The notes under the pieces are model-generated. The model was not told the DNA's origin, made no database searches, and was given only the letters and a program-made list of their open reading frames with translations. The position numbers and the translations under genes were made by a program. This document shows positions 28,060-35,663 of a stretch of 64,000 bases of DNA, piece after piece. The stretch comes from Synechococcus sp. SynAce01 (GTDB lineage: Bacteria > Cyanobacteriota > Cyanobacteriia > PCC-6307 > Cyanobiaceae). The stretch is taken from contig NZ_CP018091.1 in the NCBI RefSeq assembly GCF_001885215.1, positions 1,984,001 through 2,048,000 of the forward strand, in the 5' to 3' direction. Numbering within the stretch: position 1 is the first letter of the stretch; each line of letters starts with the position of its first letter.

Positions 28060-29457
28060 ATGACCGACGGGGCTCACCCTTTCAGTGTGGTCATCGGCAT
28101 GGGCCGATCGGGCATTGGTGCCGCCCGGCTGCTGGCTACCCGGGGCGAGCGGGTGTTGTTGATGGAGAGCCGGCAGACGCCTGAACTCGACCAGATCGCC
28201 CAAGAGCTGCGCGCAGAGGGCATCGATGTCGCCCTTGGTACGCCGCTACGGCTGGAAAGTTTCTCGGCCTTGTTCCCTTCGCTCACCAACGTGGTGGTCA
28301 GTCCCGGTATTCCCTGGGACCACGCCGTCCTGCAGGTCATGCGGCAGCAGGGGCTTCCGGTCTGTGGCGAACTTTCGGTGGCCTGGGAGTTCAGCCGCGC
28401 CACCCCCTGGATCGGGATCACCGGCACCAATGGCAAGACCACCGTGACCCACCTGGTCGCCCACCTGCTGGAGCGGGCCGGTCTCGACGCGCCGATGGGC
28501 GGCAACGTCGGCCGCTCCGCCGCTGAATTGATGATCGAGTGCCAGATCCCGGGGGCTGCTGTGCCCGATTGGTTGGTGGTGGAGTTGAGCAGCTACCAGA
28601 TCGAGGCCTCACCGGAGCTGGCTCCTCAAATCGGCCTCTGGACCACCCTCACCCCCGACCACCTGGAACGCCACGGAACGCTCGCCAACTACCGCTCGAT
28701 CAAGCGTGGTCTGTTGAATCGCTGCGAGAGCCGCATCCTCAACGCCGACGATCCCGATCTCCTGGCCCACGCCGCCAGTTGGGACCGGGCCGACTGGGTC
28801 ACTGCCGGCCGGCGCCAACAGTTGCCTGCCGGTCTCACTGCCCTGATCTGGGTCGAAGAGGGCGTAGTGCACGGCAGCGCCGGCCCGCTCTTCCCGGCCG
28901 ATTGCCTGCAGATGCCTGGCAGCCATAACCGCCAGAACATGCTGATGGCCGCGGCCGTTGGCCTGAAACTCGGCATTGAGGCCAGCGTGATGGAGGCCGC
29001 CTTCCGTTCTTTCCCCGGGGTTCCCCACCGGTTGGAGAAGATTCGGGATCTAGCTGGTGCCAGTTGGTACAACGACAGCAAGGCCACCAACTACGACGCG
29101 GCGGAAGTGGCCCTCGCCGCCCTGCCCAGTCCGATGGTGGTGCTCGCCGGTGGGCAGGTCAAACAGGGCGATCCCCAGGCCTGGTTGAAGGCCCTCGATC
29201 GCCAGGCCGGGGCCGTCGTTCTCTATGGCGAAGCCCGCGAAACGTTTGCTGCCCTGCTGGCCTCCAGCGGTTACGGCGGTGAAGTCCATGCCTGGGAGGG
29301 CCTCAGCGAGGCCGTTGCTGAAGCCGGGCGGCTTGTCGCCAGCGGTGACTACCGCACCGTGCTGCTCTCACCAGCCTGTGCCAGCTTCGATCAATACGGC
29401 GACTTCGAAGCCCGCGGGAATCACTTCCGCTCCCTTGTCACGGCACTCGAACCCTGA
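28060..29457 (+). CDS. murD: UDP-N-acetylmuramoylalanine-D-glutamate ligase MurD
   Basis: MurD adds D-glutamate to UDP-MurNAc-L-alanine in peptidoglycan precursor synthesis. The 465-residue Mur ligase has an N-terminal UDP-binding domain (VVIGMGRSGIGAARLL), the ATP loop WIGITGTNGKTTVTHLVAHL, VELSSYQIEASPEL, HNRQNMLMAAAV, and a C-terminal VPHRLEKI and SWYNDSKATNYDAAEVAL. An AAAAGGA sequence abuts the ATG at 28060. The gene ends overlapping the EVE-domain gene by one base (TGATG). Confidence 0.96.
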   Translation: MTDGAHPFSVVIGMGRSGIGAARLLATRGERVLLMESRQTPELDQIAQELRAEGIDVALGTPLRLESFSALFPSLTNVVVSPGIPWDHAVLQVMRQQGLPVCGELSVAWEFSRATPWIGITGTNGKTTVTHLVAHLLERAGLDAPMGGNVGRSAAELMIECQIPGAAVPDWLVVELSSYQIEASPELAPQIGLWTTLTPDHLERHGTLANYRSIKRGLLNRCESRILNADDPDLLAHAASWDRADWVTAGRRQQLPAGLTALIWVEEGVVHGSAGPLFPADCLQMPGSHNRQNMLMAAAVGLKLGIEASVMEAAFRSFPGVPHRLEKIRDLAGASWYNDSKATNYDAAEVALAALPSPMVVLAGGQVKQGDPQAWLKALDRQAGAVVLYGEARETFAALLASSGYGGEVHAWEGLSEAVAEAGRLVASGDYRTVLLSPACASFDQYGDFEARGNHFRSLVTALEP

Positions 29458-29924
29458 TGGCCATGGCTCATTGGTTGATGAAGAGCGAGCCCGACGTTTA
29501 TGGCATCGACCATCTGGCCCAAGAAGGCAGCACGCTCTGGGACGGCATCCGCAATTACCAGGCGCGTAATTTCATGCGCAGCATGGCGGTGGGTGATCAG
29601 GCGTTTTTCTATCACTCCAACACCAAGCCCCCGGGCATCATCGGTTTGATGGAGGTGATCGAAACCGGGATTACCGACCCCAGTCAGTTCGAGCACACGT
29701 CTCCTTATTTCGATCCGTCCTCCAGCTCTGAAGCGCCTCGCTGGGATTGCGTTCGCTTGCGCTATCTGCGCCGCTTCAAGTACCTGCTGAGCCTTGATGC
29801 CCTGCGCGAGAACTTCAGCACCGAGGAACTCACGGTGGTGCGGCGAGGAAACCGGCTCTCGATCCTGCCGGTGCCAGCGGCTACGGCCCAACGGCTCTTC
29901 GACCTGCTGGAATCGGGGAACTGA
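29457..29924 (+). CDS. EVE-domain protein, probable modified-base or RNA-binding
   Basis: The 155-residue protein consists of one EVE (PUA-like) domain: HWLMKSEPDVYGIDHL, STLWDGIRNYQARNFMRSM, VGDQAFFYHSNTKPPGIIGL, and later RLRYLRRFKYLLSLDALR and RLSILPVPAATAQRLFDLL. Stand-alone EVE proteins resemble thymocyte nuclear protein 1; the fold is thought to bind modified bases in nucleic acids. Translation is coupled to murD by TGATG. Nothing here suggests a restriction system, so a housekeeping role is more likely. Confidence 0.9.
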   Translation: MAMAHWLMKSEPDVYGIDHLAQEGSTLWDGIRNYQARNFMRSMAVGDQAFFYHSNTKPPGIIGLMEVIETGITDPSQFEHTSPYFDPSSSSEAPRWDCVRLRYLRRFKYLLSLDALRENFSTEELTVVRRGNRLSILPVPAATAQRLFDLLESGN

Positions 29925-29943
29925 TCCCACGGCCTACGAGGCG

Positions 29944-30699
29944 ATGGAGCCTGCCACAGCGCCCCCCCTGTTGATCGGGGCCACGCTGCGGCAGGGCTTC
30001 GAGGTCTTCGCGCGGGCCCCCGGGGCGTTCATCGCCTTCACCTTGATCGGTGCCGTCAGCCAACTGATCAGCCAGGCACTGCAAAACAGGGCCACTGCCG
30101 AGCTCGCCAGCCAGAGCGAACCGATCGTGGCCTTCGTCGCCCTGGCCCTGCTGGGTCTGCTTTGGAGTGTGGTCAGCACGCTCTGGTTCAACGTCGGCTT
30201 GATCCGCGGAGCCTGGCTGGCGCTCTCCGGCCATCCCCCCCGCCTGGCTGATCTCGTCCGCGTTGATGGCGCCGCGATGCGACGCCTGTTGGCGGTCTGG
30301 CTGCTGTTGTTGCTGGTCTTTGTCCTGATCCTCTCCAGCACCGCCCTGATCGCCGGCCTGGTGAGCTTGGTCTCTGCGCGTCTGGCCCTGCTGCCGCTGA
30401 TCGCCGGTGCTGCGATCTTTGTTGCCGTCTGGAGCGGCCAGCTGATTCAGCTGCCGACCACGGTCATCGGTCAGCAAGGTGCGCTGGCCACTTTCCGCTG
30501 CGGGCAAGGGCTGCTGGCGGCCCAGGGGTGGCGGCTTCTCGTGCTGGCCTTGGCCATGGCCGGGATCCTGGCCCTGGGGCTGCTGGCGCTGGGAGTGGGG
30601 CTGCTGGTGGCGGTGCCCGTGGTGGGCTGTTGTCAGGCCGTGGCCTACCGGCAACTGCGTGATCTGGAGTCCGCTGTGGCGGCGCGCCCTCAGCGCTGA
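29944..30699 (+). CDS. Unknown polytopic membrane protein
   Basis: From ATG 29944 the protein is 251 residues; the frame is open further upstream but that part is the shadow of the EVE gene. It has five or six hydrophobic helices (for example FIAFTLIGAVSQLISQAL, IVAFVALALLGLLWSVVSTL, LLLVFVLILSSTALIAGLV, LVLALAMAGILALGLLALGV). The start, LLIGATLRQGFEVFARAPGAF, resembles bacterial glycerophosphoryl-diester-phosphodiesterase-type membrane domains, though I would not name it on that. It overlaps the convergent DUF2811 gene by 10 bp. Confidence 0.75.
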   Translation: MEPATAPPLLIGATLRQGFEVFARAPGAFIAFTLIGAVSQLISQALQNRATAELASQSEPIVAFVALALLGLLWSVVSTLWFNVGLIRGAWLALSGHPPRLADLVRVDGAAMRRLLAVWLLLLLVFVLILSSTALIAGLVSLVSARLALLPLIAGAAIFVAVWSGQLIQLPTTVIGQQGALATFRCGQGLLAAQGWRLLVLALAMAGILALGLLALGVGLLVAVPVVGCCQAVAYRQLRDLESAVAARPQR

Positions 30700-31007
30700 A
30701 ACATATTGGCGACATAGCACTGGGTCACCGCCCGGCTCTGGACCCCGTTCTGGACCAGAAACCCGGCCAGAGCGGCTTGGAAGAGGCGGTACTGGTCCCA
30801 GTTCGGATGGGATTCAATGAAGCTGCGCATCGACCCCAGCAGGGCTTCGGGTACCTCCGCCCGCATGCTCACCACCGCTGGGTCGGGGGCCATCGGCTCG
30901 GCCGTTGGCCGAGCCGGCGGGGCCATCGCCGCAGCAGCAGGGTGATGGAACCCGCCGAGCTCAGAAACGTCCAGGTCAGGAGTGCTGAGGAAAGAAGCAG
31001 AGGCCAT
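30690..31007 (-). CDS. DUF2811-type small cyanobacterial protein
   Basis: The conserved part is the C-terminal 60 residues: VSMRAEVPEALLGSMRSFIE, SHPNWDQYRLFQAALAGFL, VQNGVQSRAVTQCYVANMF. I recognise this as the short cyanobacterial DUF2811 family, function unknown. The N-terminal 40-45 residues are Ala/Pro-rich and variable. The ATG at 31007 gives 105 residues; a GTG at 31040 would add 11. It converges on the membrane-protein gene. Confidence 0.75.
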   Translation of the reverse strand: MASASFLSTPDLDVSELGGFHHPAAAAMAPPARPTAEPMAPDPAVVSMRAEVPEALLGSMRSFIESHPNWDQYRLFQAALAGFLVQNGVQSRAVTQCYVANMFQR

Positions 31008-31391
31008 CGGCACGGGTTCGCTGAGACACCAGTTCTCCACACCGCCGCTGCGCCGTCAAATCGCCCAGCCGGGCTCCGGGAGCAGCGATCCCAGCCTGAG
31101 ATTCCAATCCTCAGGGGCTTGTGCGGCGCCCAGGTCTCCAGCTGATCTGGCTTGAATCGATCGACGGCCCTTGTCAAGGGGAGAACCAACAGCGAGGCGT
31201 TTCTCCACAGGCTTGAGCAGGGGGCGGGGCTTCGAGCTCTTTGGGCTGGGGAAAACCTGTGCAAAATCTGCGGGGAAGCTGCGACCAGCCGGGGAGGGGT
31301 GCGGCGATCAGCAGTCCTGATCGCGCTCAAATCAGGCTGGCAGTCTCAACAGGGCGGACCGGGCCATGGGCTCGCTGGCCAGGCCATGGGC
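31008..31391. other. 384-bp spacer without a recognised gene
   Basis: No reading frame here looks coding. I see a small hairpin (CCTGAG/CTCAGG near 31095-31114), a short palindrome CCTTGTCAAGG, and a repeated GGCCATGGGCTC at 31362-31393. The left part should hold the promoter of the DUF2811 gene. I tried to match conserved parts of SRP RNA, 6S RNA and Yfr1 and found none. Confidence 0.6.
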
Positions 31392-31769
31392 TCAAAGAGG
31401 TAAGGCCAGCAGGGCCTCGGCCCAGGCCCTACTGGCCGGCGAGGGCCAATGGCCCTCGATGCCCCGTTGCCAGGCCCCAGGGCTGAGAACAAAGCGCAGG
31501 GACCACTCGCCGCGATTGCCTTCGATGCTCATCCAGCAGCAGTCCCGCTCGCACTCCAGTGTGATGAGCTCTTCGGCCATCAAGCCTGAAGCGATCGCTT
31601 CGCGCTGTTCCAGCAAGCTGGCGATCACCTGTCGCAGCTGGAGCGCTTCTGCTGTGGTGAGCTCCGCCGCCCAGCCCTCACCACCGATCAACACAGAAAA
31701 AGGCTGGCGTGCCGGCTCCCAGGCCAGACGCCAACCTTCTCCCTCAGCGGACCAGCAACCTGGATTCAA
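31392..31769 (-). CDS. DUF1818-family cyanobacterial protein
   Basis: The 125-residue protein contains GEGWRLAWEPARQPFSVLIGGEGWAAEL, split here as GEGWRLAWEPAR and FSVLIGGEGWAAEL, which together mark the cyanobacterial DUF1818 family. ITLECERDCCWMSIEG and GEWSLRFVLSPGAWQRGIEG follow. No signal or membrane segment is present. The start seems to be TTG 31769, nine bases after the rpoZ stop, so it is probably cotranscribed with rpoZ. Function unknown. Confidence 0.78.
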   Translation of the reverse strand: MNPGCWSAEGEGWRLAWEPARQPFSVLIGGEGWAAELTTAEALQLRQVIASLLEQREAIASGLMAEELITLECERDCCWMSIEGNRGEWSLRFVLSPGAWQRGIEGHWPSPASRAWAEALLALPL

Positions 31770-31778
31770 GACAGGCGA

Positions 31779-32009
31779 TCAGCCGGGCAACAGATCCGGC
31801 TGATCCTGTTCATCGCTGAGCTCAACGATCGTGCGCTGCACCGGCTTGACCATGGATTCCTCCAGGAGGCCATCAAAGTCGTCGAATCGGCGCTGCTTGG
31901 CCCGGAAGGCGATCTTCACGGTGGTGAGGTAGCGGTTGCTGGAGTGACGAATCAAACTCTCAGCCCGCTGAGCCAGCTCTTTGGGGTTGATCGCGGAACT
32001 GGTATACAA
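31779..32009 (-). CDS. rpoZ: RNA polymerase omega subunit RpoZ
   Basis: Omega assists folding of the beta' subunit and is nearly universal in cyanobacteria. The 76-residue protein has [38 protein letters not shown], and [19 protein letters not shown], all typical. The start is TTG 32009: a stop codon lies four codons upstream in frame and no ATG or GTG precedes the conserved part. A weak start would keep this minor subunit low. DUF1818 follows. Confidence 0.92.
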   Translation of the reverse strand: MYTSSAINPKELAQRAESLIRHSSNRYLTTVKIAFRAKQRRFDDFDGLLEESMVKPVQRTIVELSDEQDQPDLLPG

Positions 32010-32188
32010 AACAATCTGTCAATTTCTCCAATATTAAGCCAGGGCCGCTTGGCAGACCCAGCTGCGCTGATCGGGCGCCGCGCTGATCCGTGCTGCGCTG
32101 ATCAGCCAAGATTGCAGTTAGACCCACGGTCAGCTCAGCGTGCCTGATTCGCTTGGCCCCGTCACCGCCCCAGCGATTCTGTTGCCCA

Positions 32189-33745
32189 TTGATTGAAGGG
32201 ACGCTGGCCATCGACCTCGGCAGCACCACCACGGTGGTGGCTTTCCAGCCCGCAGGCGGTGGGGCAATTGAACTGGTGCCTGTCGAGCCGTTCAGTAGCG
32301 GTGCTCCTTGCGTCATCCCCAGCCTGGTCTGGCTGGCTGGAGCTGCTTCCGGGCAGGTTTTGATCGGCCGCCAGGTTCAGGAGGCCGGCCTGGCCCGCGC
32401 TGAGAGTCCCCAGCTCAGCCGCGATTTCAAGCGCTGGATCGGGGTTGGCCCCAACTCCCGGAGCCGCCCGGCCTTGCTCAGCCCAGAAGAGGCGGGCTCC
32501 CTGCTGCTGCATCGCATCTGGGAGCAGCTGCCAGACAGGCTCGCGCCGAACCGGCTGGTGCTCACCGCTCCGGTCGACGGCTACCGCGGCTACCGGCAGT
32601 GGTTGCAGGACATCAGCCAGGACTTGCCGGTGGCCGAGGTGGCCTTGGTGGATGAACCCACCGCCGCCGCCATCGGCGCTGGACTTGCCCCGGGCAGCCG
32701 TGTGCTCGTGCTGGACCTCGGCGGCGGCACCATCGATCTCGCCTTGGTGGCCCTGGAGGGCGGGCAAGGGCGGGCCGCGCCTATCGCCCAGCTGCTTCGC
32801 TTTGCCGGCCGTGATCTGGCCAGCAGCCGCCAAGCGTTGCGCTGTGCCCGGGTGCTGGGCAAGGCGGGCCTGGCCCTGGGCGGCAGAGATCTGGATCGCT
32901 GGATCGCCGCTGATCTCGCCGGTGCTGCTCCGCCCTCGGGGGCGTTGTTGGAAGCGGCTGAACAGCTCAAATGCAAGCTCAGTTTCGAGCCGTCCAGTTC
33001 CGTGCTCTGGTGCCCACCGGGAGAACCCAGCCGGGAACTCAGGCTCAGCCGCCAGGCCCTGGAGGAGCTGCTCGAGCGCAAGGGCCTGTTGCAGCTGCTC
33101 GATGATCTGCTCGAGACGGTGCTCGCAGGAGGACGTGCCCAGGGCGTCAGCCTTGGCGACGTCGATGCGGTGCTGCCCGTTGGCGGCACCAGCCGCATGC
33201 CCCTGATTCGGCGCTGGCTCGAGGAGCGTTGTGCCGGTGTTTCGATTCTCGATCAACACCCGGTTGAGGCGATCGCCGTCGGCGCGCTTGCCCTCACCCC
33301 TGGGGTGCGGATTAAGGATGTGCTCGGCCAAGGTGTTTCGCTGCGTTGCTGGGATTCGCGCAGCGAGGCCCACCGCTGGCATCCCCTGTTCCTCGCAGGT
33401 CAGGGCTGGCCGACGGCAGAGCCGCTCGAACTGGTGCTGGCCTGCAGCCGCGATGACCAACGGCAGCTGGAGCTGGTGTTGGGCGAACCAAGTCAGGAGC
33501 AGCGCGCCGAGGTGGTCTTCCGCCAGGGCCTACCCGAGCTCAGCCGGCGCGAGGCCGGGGAGAGCCGCGTGGAGCCTTGGAGCCGGCAACCGGCCGGTCT
33601 GCCCCTGGAGCCGCCCGGAAGCCGGGGGGTGGACAGGCTGCGATTGCGTTTCGGGATCAACGAGCAGGCCCAACTGACCATGGCCAGTGAAGATCTGGTC
33701 AGCGGCCGAGTCAACGAACCGATCAGCCTCGGATCGGTCCGTTAG
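32189..33745 (+). CDS. Orphan Hsp70-family protein (DnaK-like)
   Basis: The 518-residue protein has the actin/Hsp70 nucleotide fold: TLAIDLGSTTTVVAF (phosphate loop 1), VALVDEPTAAAIGAGL, VLVLDLGGGTIDLALVAL, and VLPVGGTSRMPLIRRWL. After residue about 400 comes a short beta-rich segment in place of a full substrate-binding domain and lid; no EEVD-like tail is seen. TTG 32189 gives the natural start LIEGTLAIDLG; the frame is open to 32153. It is not next to dnaJ or grpE, so its client is unknown. Confidence 0.85.
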   Translation: MIEGTLAIDLGSTTTVVAFQPAGGGAIELVPVEPFSSGAPCVIPSLVWLAGAASGQVLIGRQVQEAGLARAESPQLSRDFKRWIGVGPNSRSRPALLSPEEAGSLLLHRIWEQLPDRLAPNRLVLTAPVDGYRGYRQWLQDISQDLPVAEVALVDEPTAAAIGAGLAPGSRVLVLDLGGGTIDLALVALEGGQGRAAPIAQLLRFAGRDLASSRQALRCARVLGKAGLALGGRDLDRWIAADLAGAAPPSGALLEAAEQLKCKLSFEPSSSVLWCPPGEPSRELRLSRQALEELLERKGLLQLLDDLLETVLAGGRAQGVSLGDVDAVLPVGGTSRMPLIRRWLEERCAGVSILDQHPVEAIAVGALALTPGVRIKDVLGQGVSLRCWDSRSEAHRWHPLFLAGQGWPTAEPLELVLACSRDDQRQLELVLGEPSQEQRAEVVFRQGLPELSRREAGESRVEPWSRQPAGLPLEPPGSRGVDRLRLRFGINEQAQLTMASEDLVSGRVNEPISLGSVR

Positions 33746-33851
33746 CGACAGGGCCTGCCGTGCGGTGGACAATGGTTCGGCTGCCCCCTTGCCGGAGGCC
33801 ATCAATCGATGGTATGCCTAGTAAGGAGTTGGTCTTCGTATTGCTTTCGCC

Positions 33852-34682
33852 TTGGCCCTTCGCCACCACAGGCTGCCCCGCTTCTGGTTGGCACTGACTC
33901 TCGGGCTAGTGGCTGCCGGTATCGGTGCGGCTTACTGGTGGGAATCCCAGCTACCGGGCCGACTGCAGCAGGCGGCGAGCGCTCGCAACTTTCCGGATTG
34001 CCTTAAATACAGCGATCAGCTCGCAGCCCTGCGCTGGATGAGTGGACGCGCGCCCAGGGAGCAGGGACTGTGTAGAAGGATCAAGGCCGAAGAGCTATGG
34101 CAGGCCACGGATTACACCGAGGCCCTGAAACTCCAGCTTTTGCTTAGCAACTCCACCGCCGGCACGTCTGAGGACAAGCAACGCCTCAATGCCTGGCAAC
34201 AGGAGTTGAAGGCCAAGGCCCTGGCTCGCTTTGAAGCGGGAGATCTGGAGGGTGCCATCGACTTGCTCAGGCCGATGGGAGAGCACCAACACCCCGATGG
34301 CAACGCCTATGGCGACAATTTGCGTGAATTCTGGAATCGCAACCGCCTTCAGGAGGAGCGGGCCCGCAGCATGATCGCCCAGAAGCGTTGGTGGGAAGCC
34401 CTTGATGCACTCAATCGCCTCGACCATCCCTGGTGGTTGAGCCAGACCACGGGGCTCAAGCGCCAGGTGGAGCAGGAAATCTCCGGGCTCAAGGCCAAGG
34501 AACAGGAGCGCCACAGCCACGGCGAGATGGCTTTGAACAGCGTGCCGATCGCTGACTTGGACCGGGAGGTGCAGCGCAATATCAGCCTCGGTCTTGATGA
34601 TTGGTCTGCCTTCACCAAGGCCTGCAACACGCTGGGTGGCAATTTGGTCGAAGCCGGCCCTGAAACGGCTTGTCAGCGTTGA
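33852..34682 (+). CDS. Unknown single-pass membrane protein with helical repeats
   Basis: The 276-residue protein starts at TTG 33852. Residues about 8-27 (RFWLALTLGLVAAGIGAAYW) form one membrane anchor, so the bulk is periplasmic or lumenal, or cytosolic if reversed. The rest is helical with repeated patterns (AEELWQATDYTEALKLQLLL; ALARFEAGDLEGAIDLLRP; QKRWWEALDALNRLDHPWW), suggestive of TPR-like units. ftrV follows after nine bases, so they are probably cotranscribed. Function unknown. Confidence 0.7.
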   Translation: MALRHHRLPRFWLALTLGLVAAGIGAAYWWESQLPGRLQQAASARNFPDCLKYSDQLAALRWMSGRAPREQGLCRRIKAEELWQATDYTEALKLQLLLSNSTAGTSEDKQRLNAWQQELKAKALARFEAGDLEGAIDLLRPMGEHQHPDGNAYGDNLREFWNRNRLQEERARSMIAQKRWWEALDALNRLDHPWWLSQTTGLKRQVEQEISGLKAKEQERHSHGEMALNSVPIADLDREVQRNISLGLDDWSAFTKACNTLGGNLVEAGPETACQR

Positions 34683-34691
34683 TGCGGGCCC

Positions 34692-34955
34692 ATGACAGGA
34701 TTGGGGCCCAGTGCCAATGCCCCCATGCAGCAGGGAGAACAGGTCAAGGTCAGCCAGAGCGTGGTGGTGTTCACCCACCCGGAACATCGCGGCAAGCCCT
34801 TTGATCTCCTGGGGCAGCAGGGGGAAGTGTTTCGGGTCCTTGACGATTGGAAGGGCCGTCCGATCAGCCCGACCCTGCCGGTGATCGTCGCCTTCGGGAA
34901 GTTCCGCGCCCATTTCCGGGCCGATGAACTCGAACGGGTTGGCGGGACGGCCTGA
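34692..34955 (+). CDS. ftrV: Ferredoxin-thioredoxin reductase, variable chain
   Basis: FTR passes electrons from ferredoxin to thioredoxins, switching enzymes on in the light; the variable chain is an SH3-like barrel that supports the catalytic chain. The 87-residue protein shows VKVSQSVVVFTHPEHRGKPF, LLGQQGEVFRVLDDWKGRPI, and FGKFRAHFRADELE, which match the family. ATG 34692 or the ATG at residue 12 may be the start. The catalytic chain gene is not in the window. It ends one base from pyrR, which converges. Confidence 0.9.
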   Translation: MTGLGPSANAPMQQGEQVKVSQSVVVFTHPEHRGKPFDLLGQQGEVFRVLDDWKGRPISPTLPVIVAFGKFRAHFRADELERVGGTA

Positions 34956-35504
34956 TTAGCAGCGCTGCAGAAACACCCCGTCCACCCCATCCACGTCCTG
35001 GAGGCAGAGTTGGATGTTCTCCTGCCGACTGGTGGGCACGATCCGGCCGCAGAAGTCGGGTTGGATCGGCAGTTCCCGGTGACCACGGTCCACCATTACC
35101 AGCAGCCTGACCGCTTCGGGTCGGCCCCAGGTGTGCAGGGCCTCCAGTGCAGCGCGCGTGGTTCGGCCGGTAAAGATCACGTCATCGACCAGCACTACCT
35201 CACGGCCTTCGATCGCAGCCGGTAGGTGAGTGGCCTCCACCAGGCGGGTGCCGACCCGTTCGAGATCGTCGCGATAGAAGGTGGGATCAAGGCTGCCCTG
35301 GTCGACGGCATGGCCGGCGCTAGTCTCCAATTGCTGGGCCAACACCCTGGCCAGGGCAACTCCGCGGGTGGGGATGCCGAGCAGCATCAGCTTTCTACTG
35401 TCGGCCGCACTCTCGAGCACCTGGGAGGCGAGGCGATGAACGGTGCGGGTCAAGTCCTGAGCGGAGAGGATTTCCACTCGCCTGGCTGGACTCGAAGATT
35501 CCAT
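34956..35504 (-). CDS. pyrR: PyrR, pyrimidine attenuation regulator / uracil phosphoribosyltransferase
   Basis: PyrR binds pyr mRNA in Gram-positives and is a weak uracil phosphoribosyltransferase; in cyanobacteria either role is possible. The 182-residue type I phosphoribosyltransferase has LMLLGIPTRGVALARVLAQQ, LDPTFYRDDLERVGTR, and the PRPP loop VVLVDDVIFTGRTTRAAL. Length is normal. No pyr gene lies nearby. It is divergent from gpmI and converges on ftrV. Confidence 0.93.
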   Translation of the reverse strand: MESSSPARRVEILSAQDLTRTVHRLASQVLESAADSRKLMLLGIPTRGVALARVLAQQLETSAGHAVDQGSLDPTFYRDDLERVGTRLVEATHLPAAIEGREVVLVDDVIFTGRTTRAALEALHTWGRPEAVRLLVMVDRGHRELPIQPDFCGRIVPTSRQENIQLCLQDVDGVDGVFLQRC

Positions 35505-35663
35505 GGCATGGCCTTAAGGAAAACCATCGTAGGAACCGGGCTGTTCATGGCCAAAAGCTGACTCTTGGGCACGGATAGAGCAAGGGGTCAACCGGGCCAA
35601 GGTAAATTCATGACAGAACGCGAATTGGACGCCGGCCCCGCAGGGGTGACACTGCCTAGATCT

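Noticed and set aside
31029-31210. Two TTCTCCACA sequences near the DUF2811 gene as DnaA boxes and an origin
   Set aside because: Only two imperfect copies, no AT-rich unwinding region, and no dnaA or dnaN nearby.
31152-31403. 83-codon plus-strand frame in the DUF2811-DUF1818 spacer
   Set aside because: Low-complexity product, no ribosome-binding site, overlaps the DUF1818 gene on the other strand.
32140-32196. Possible frameshift at the 5' end of the Hsp70-like gene (GTG at 32140 opens another frame)
   Set aside because: The short frame shows no Hsp70 sequence and stops at once; the correct frame has a TTG start right before the conserved AIDLGS motif.
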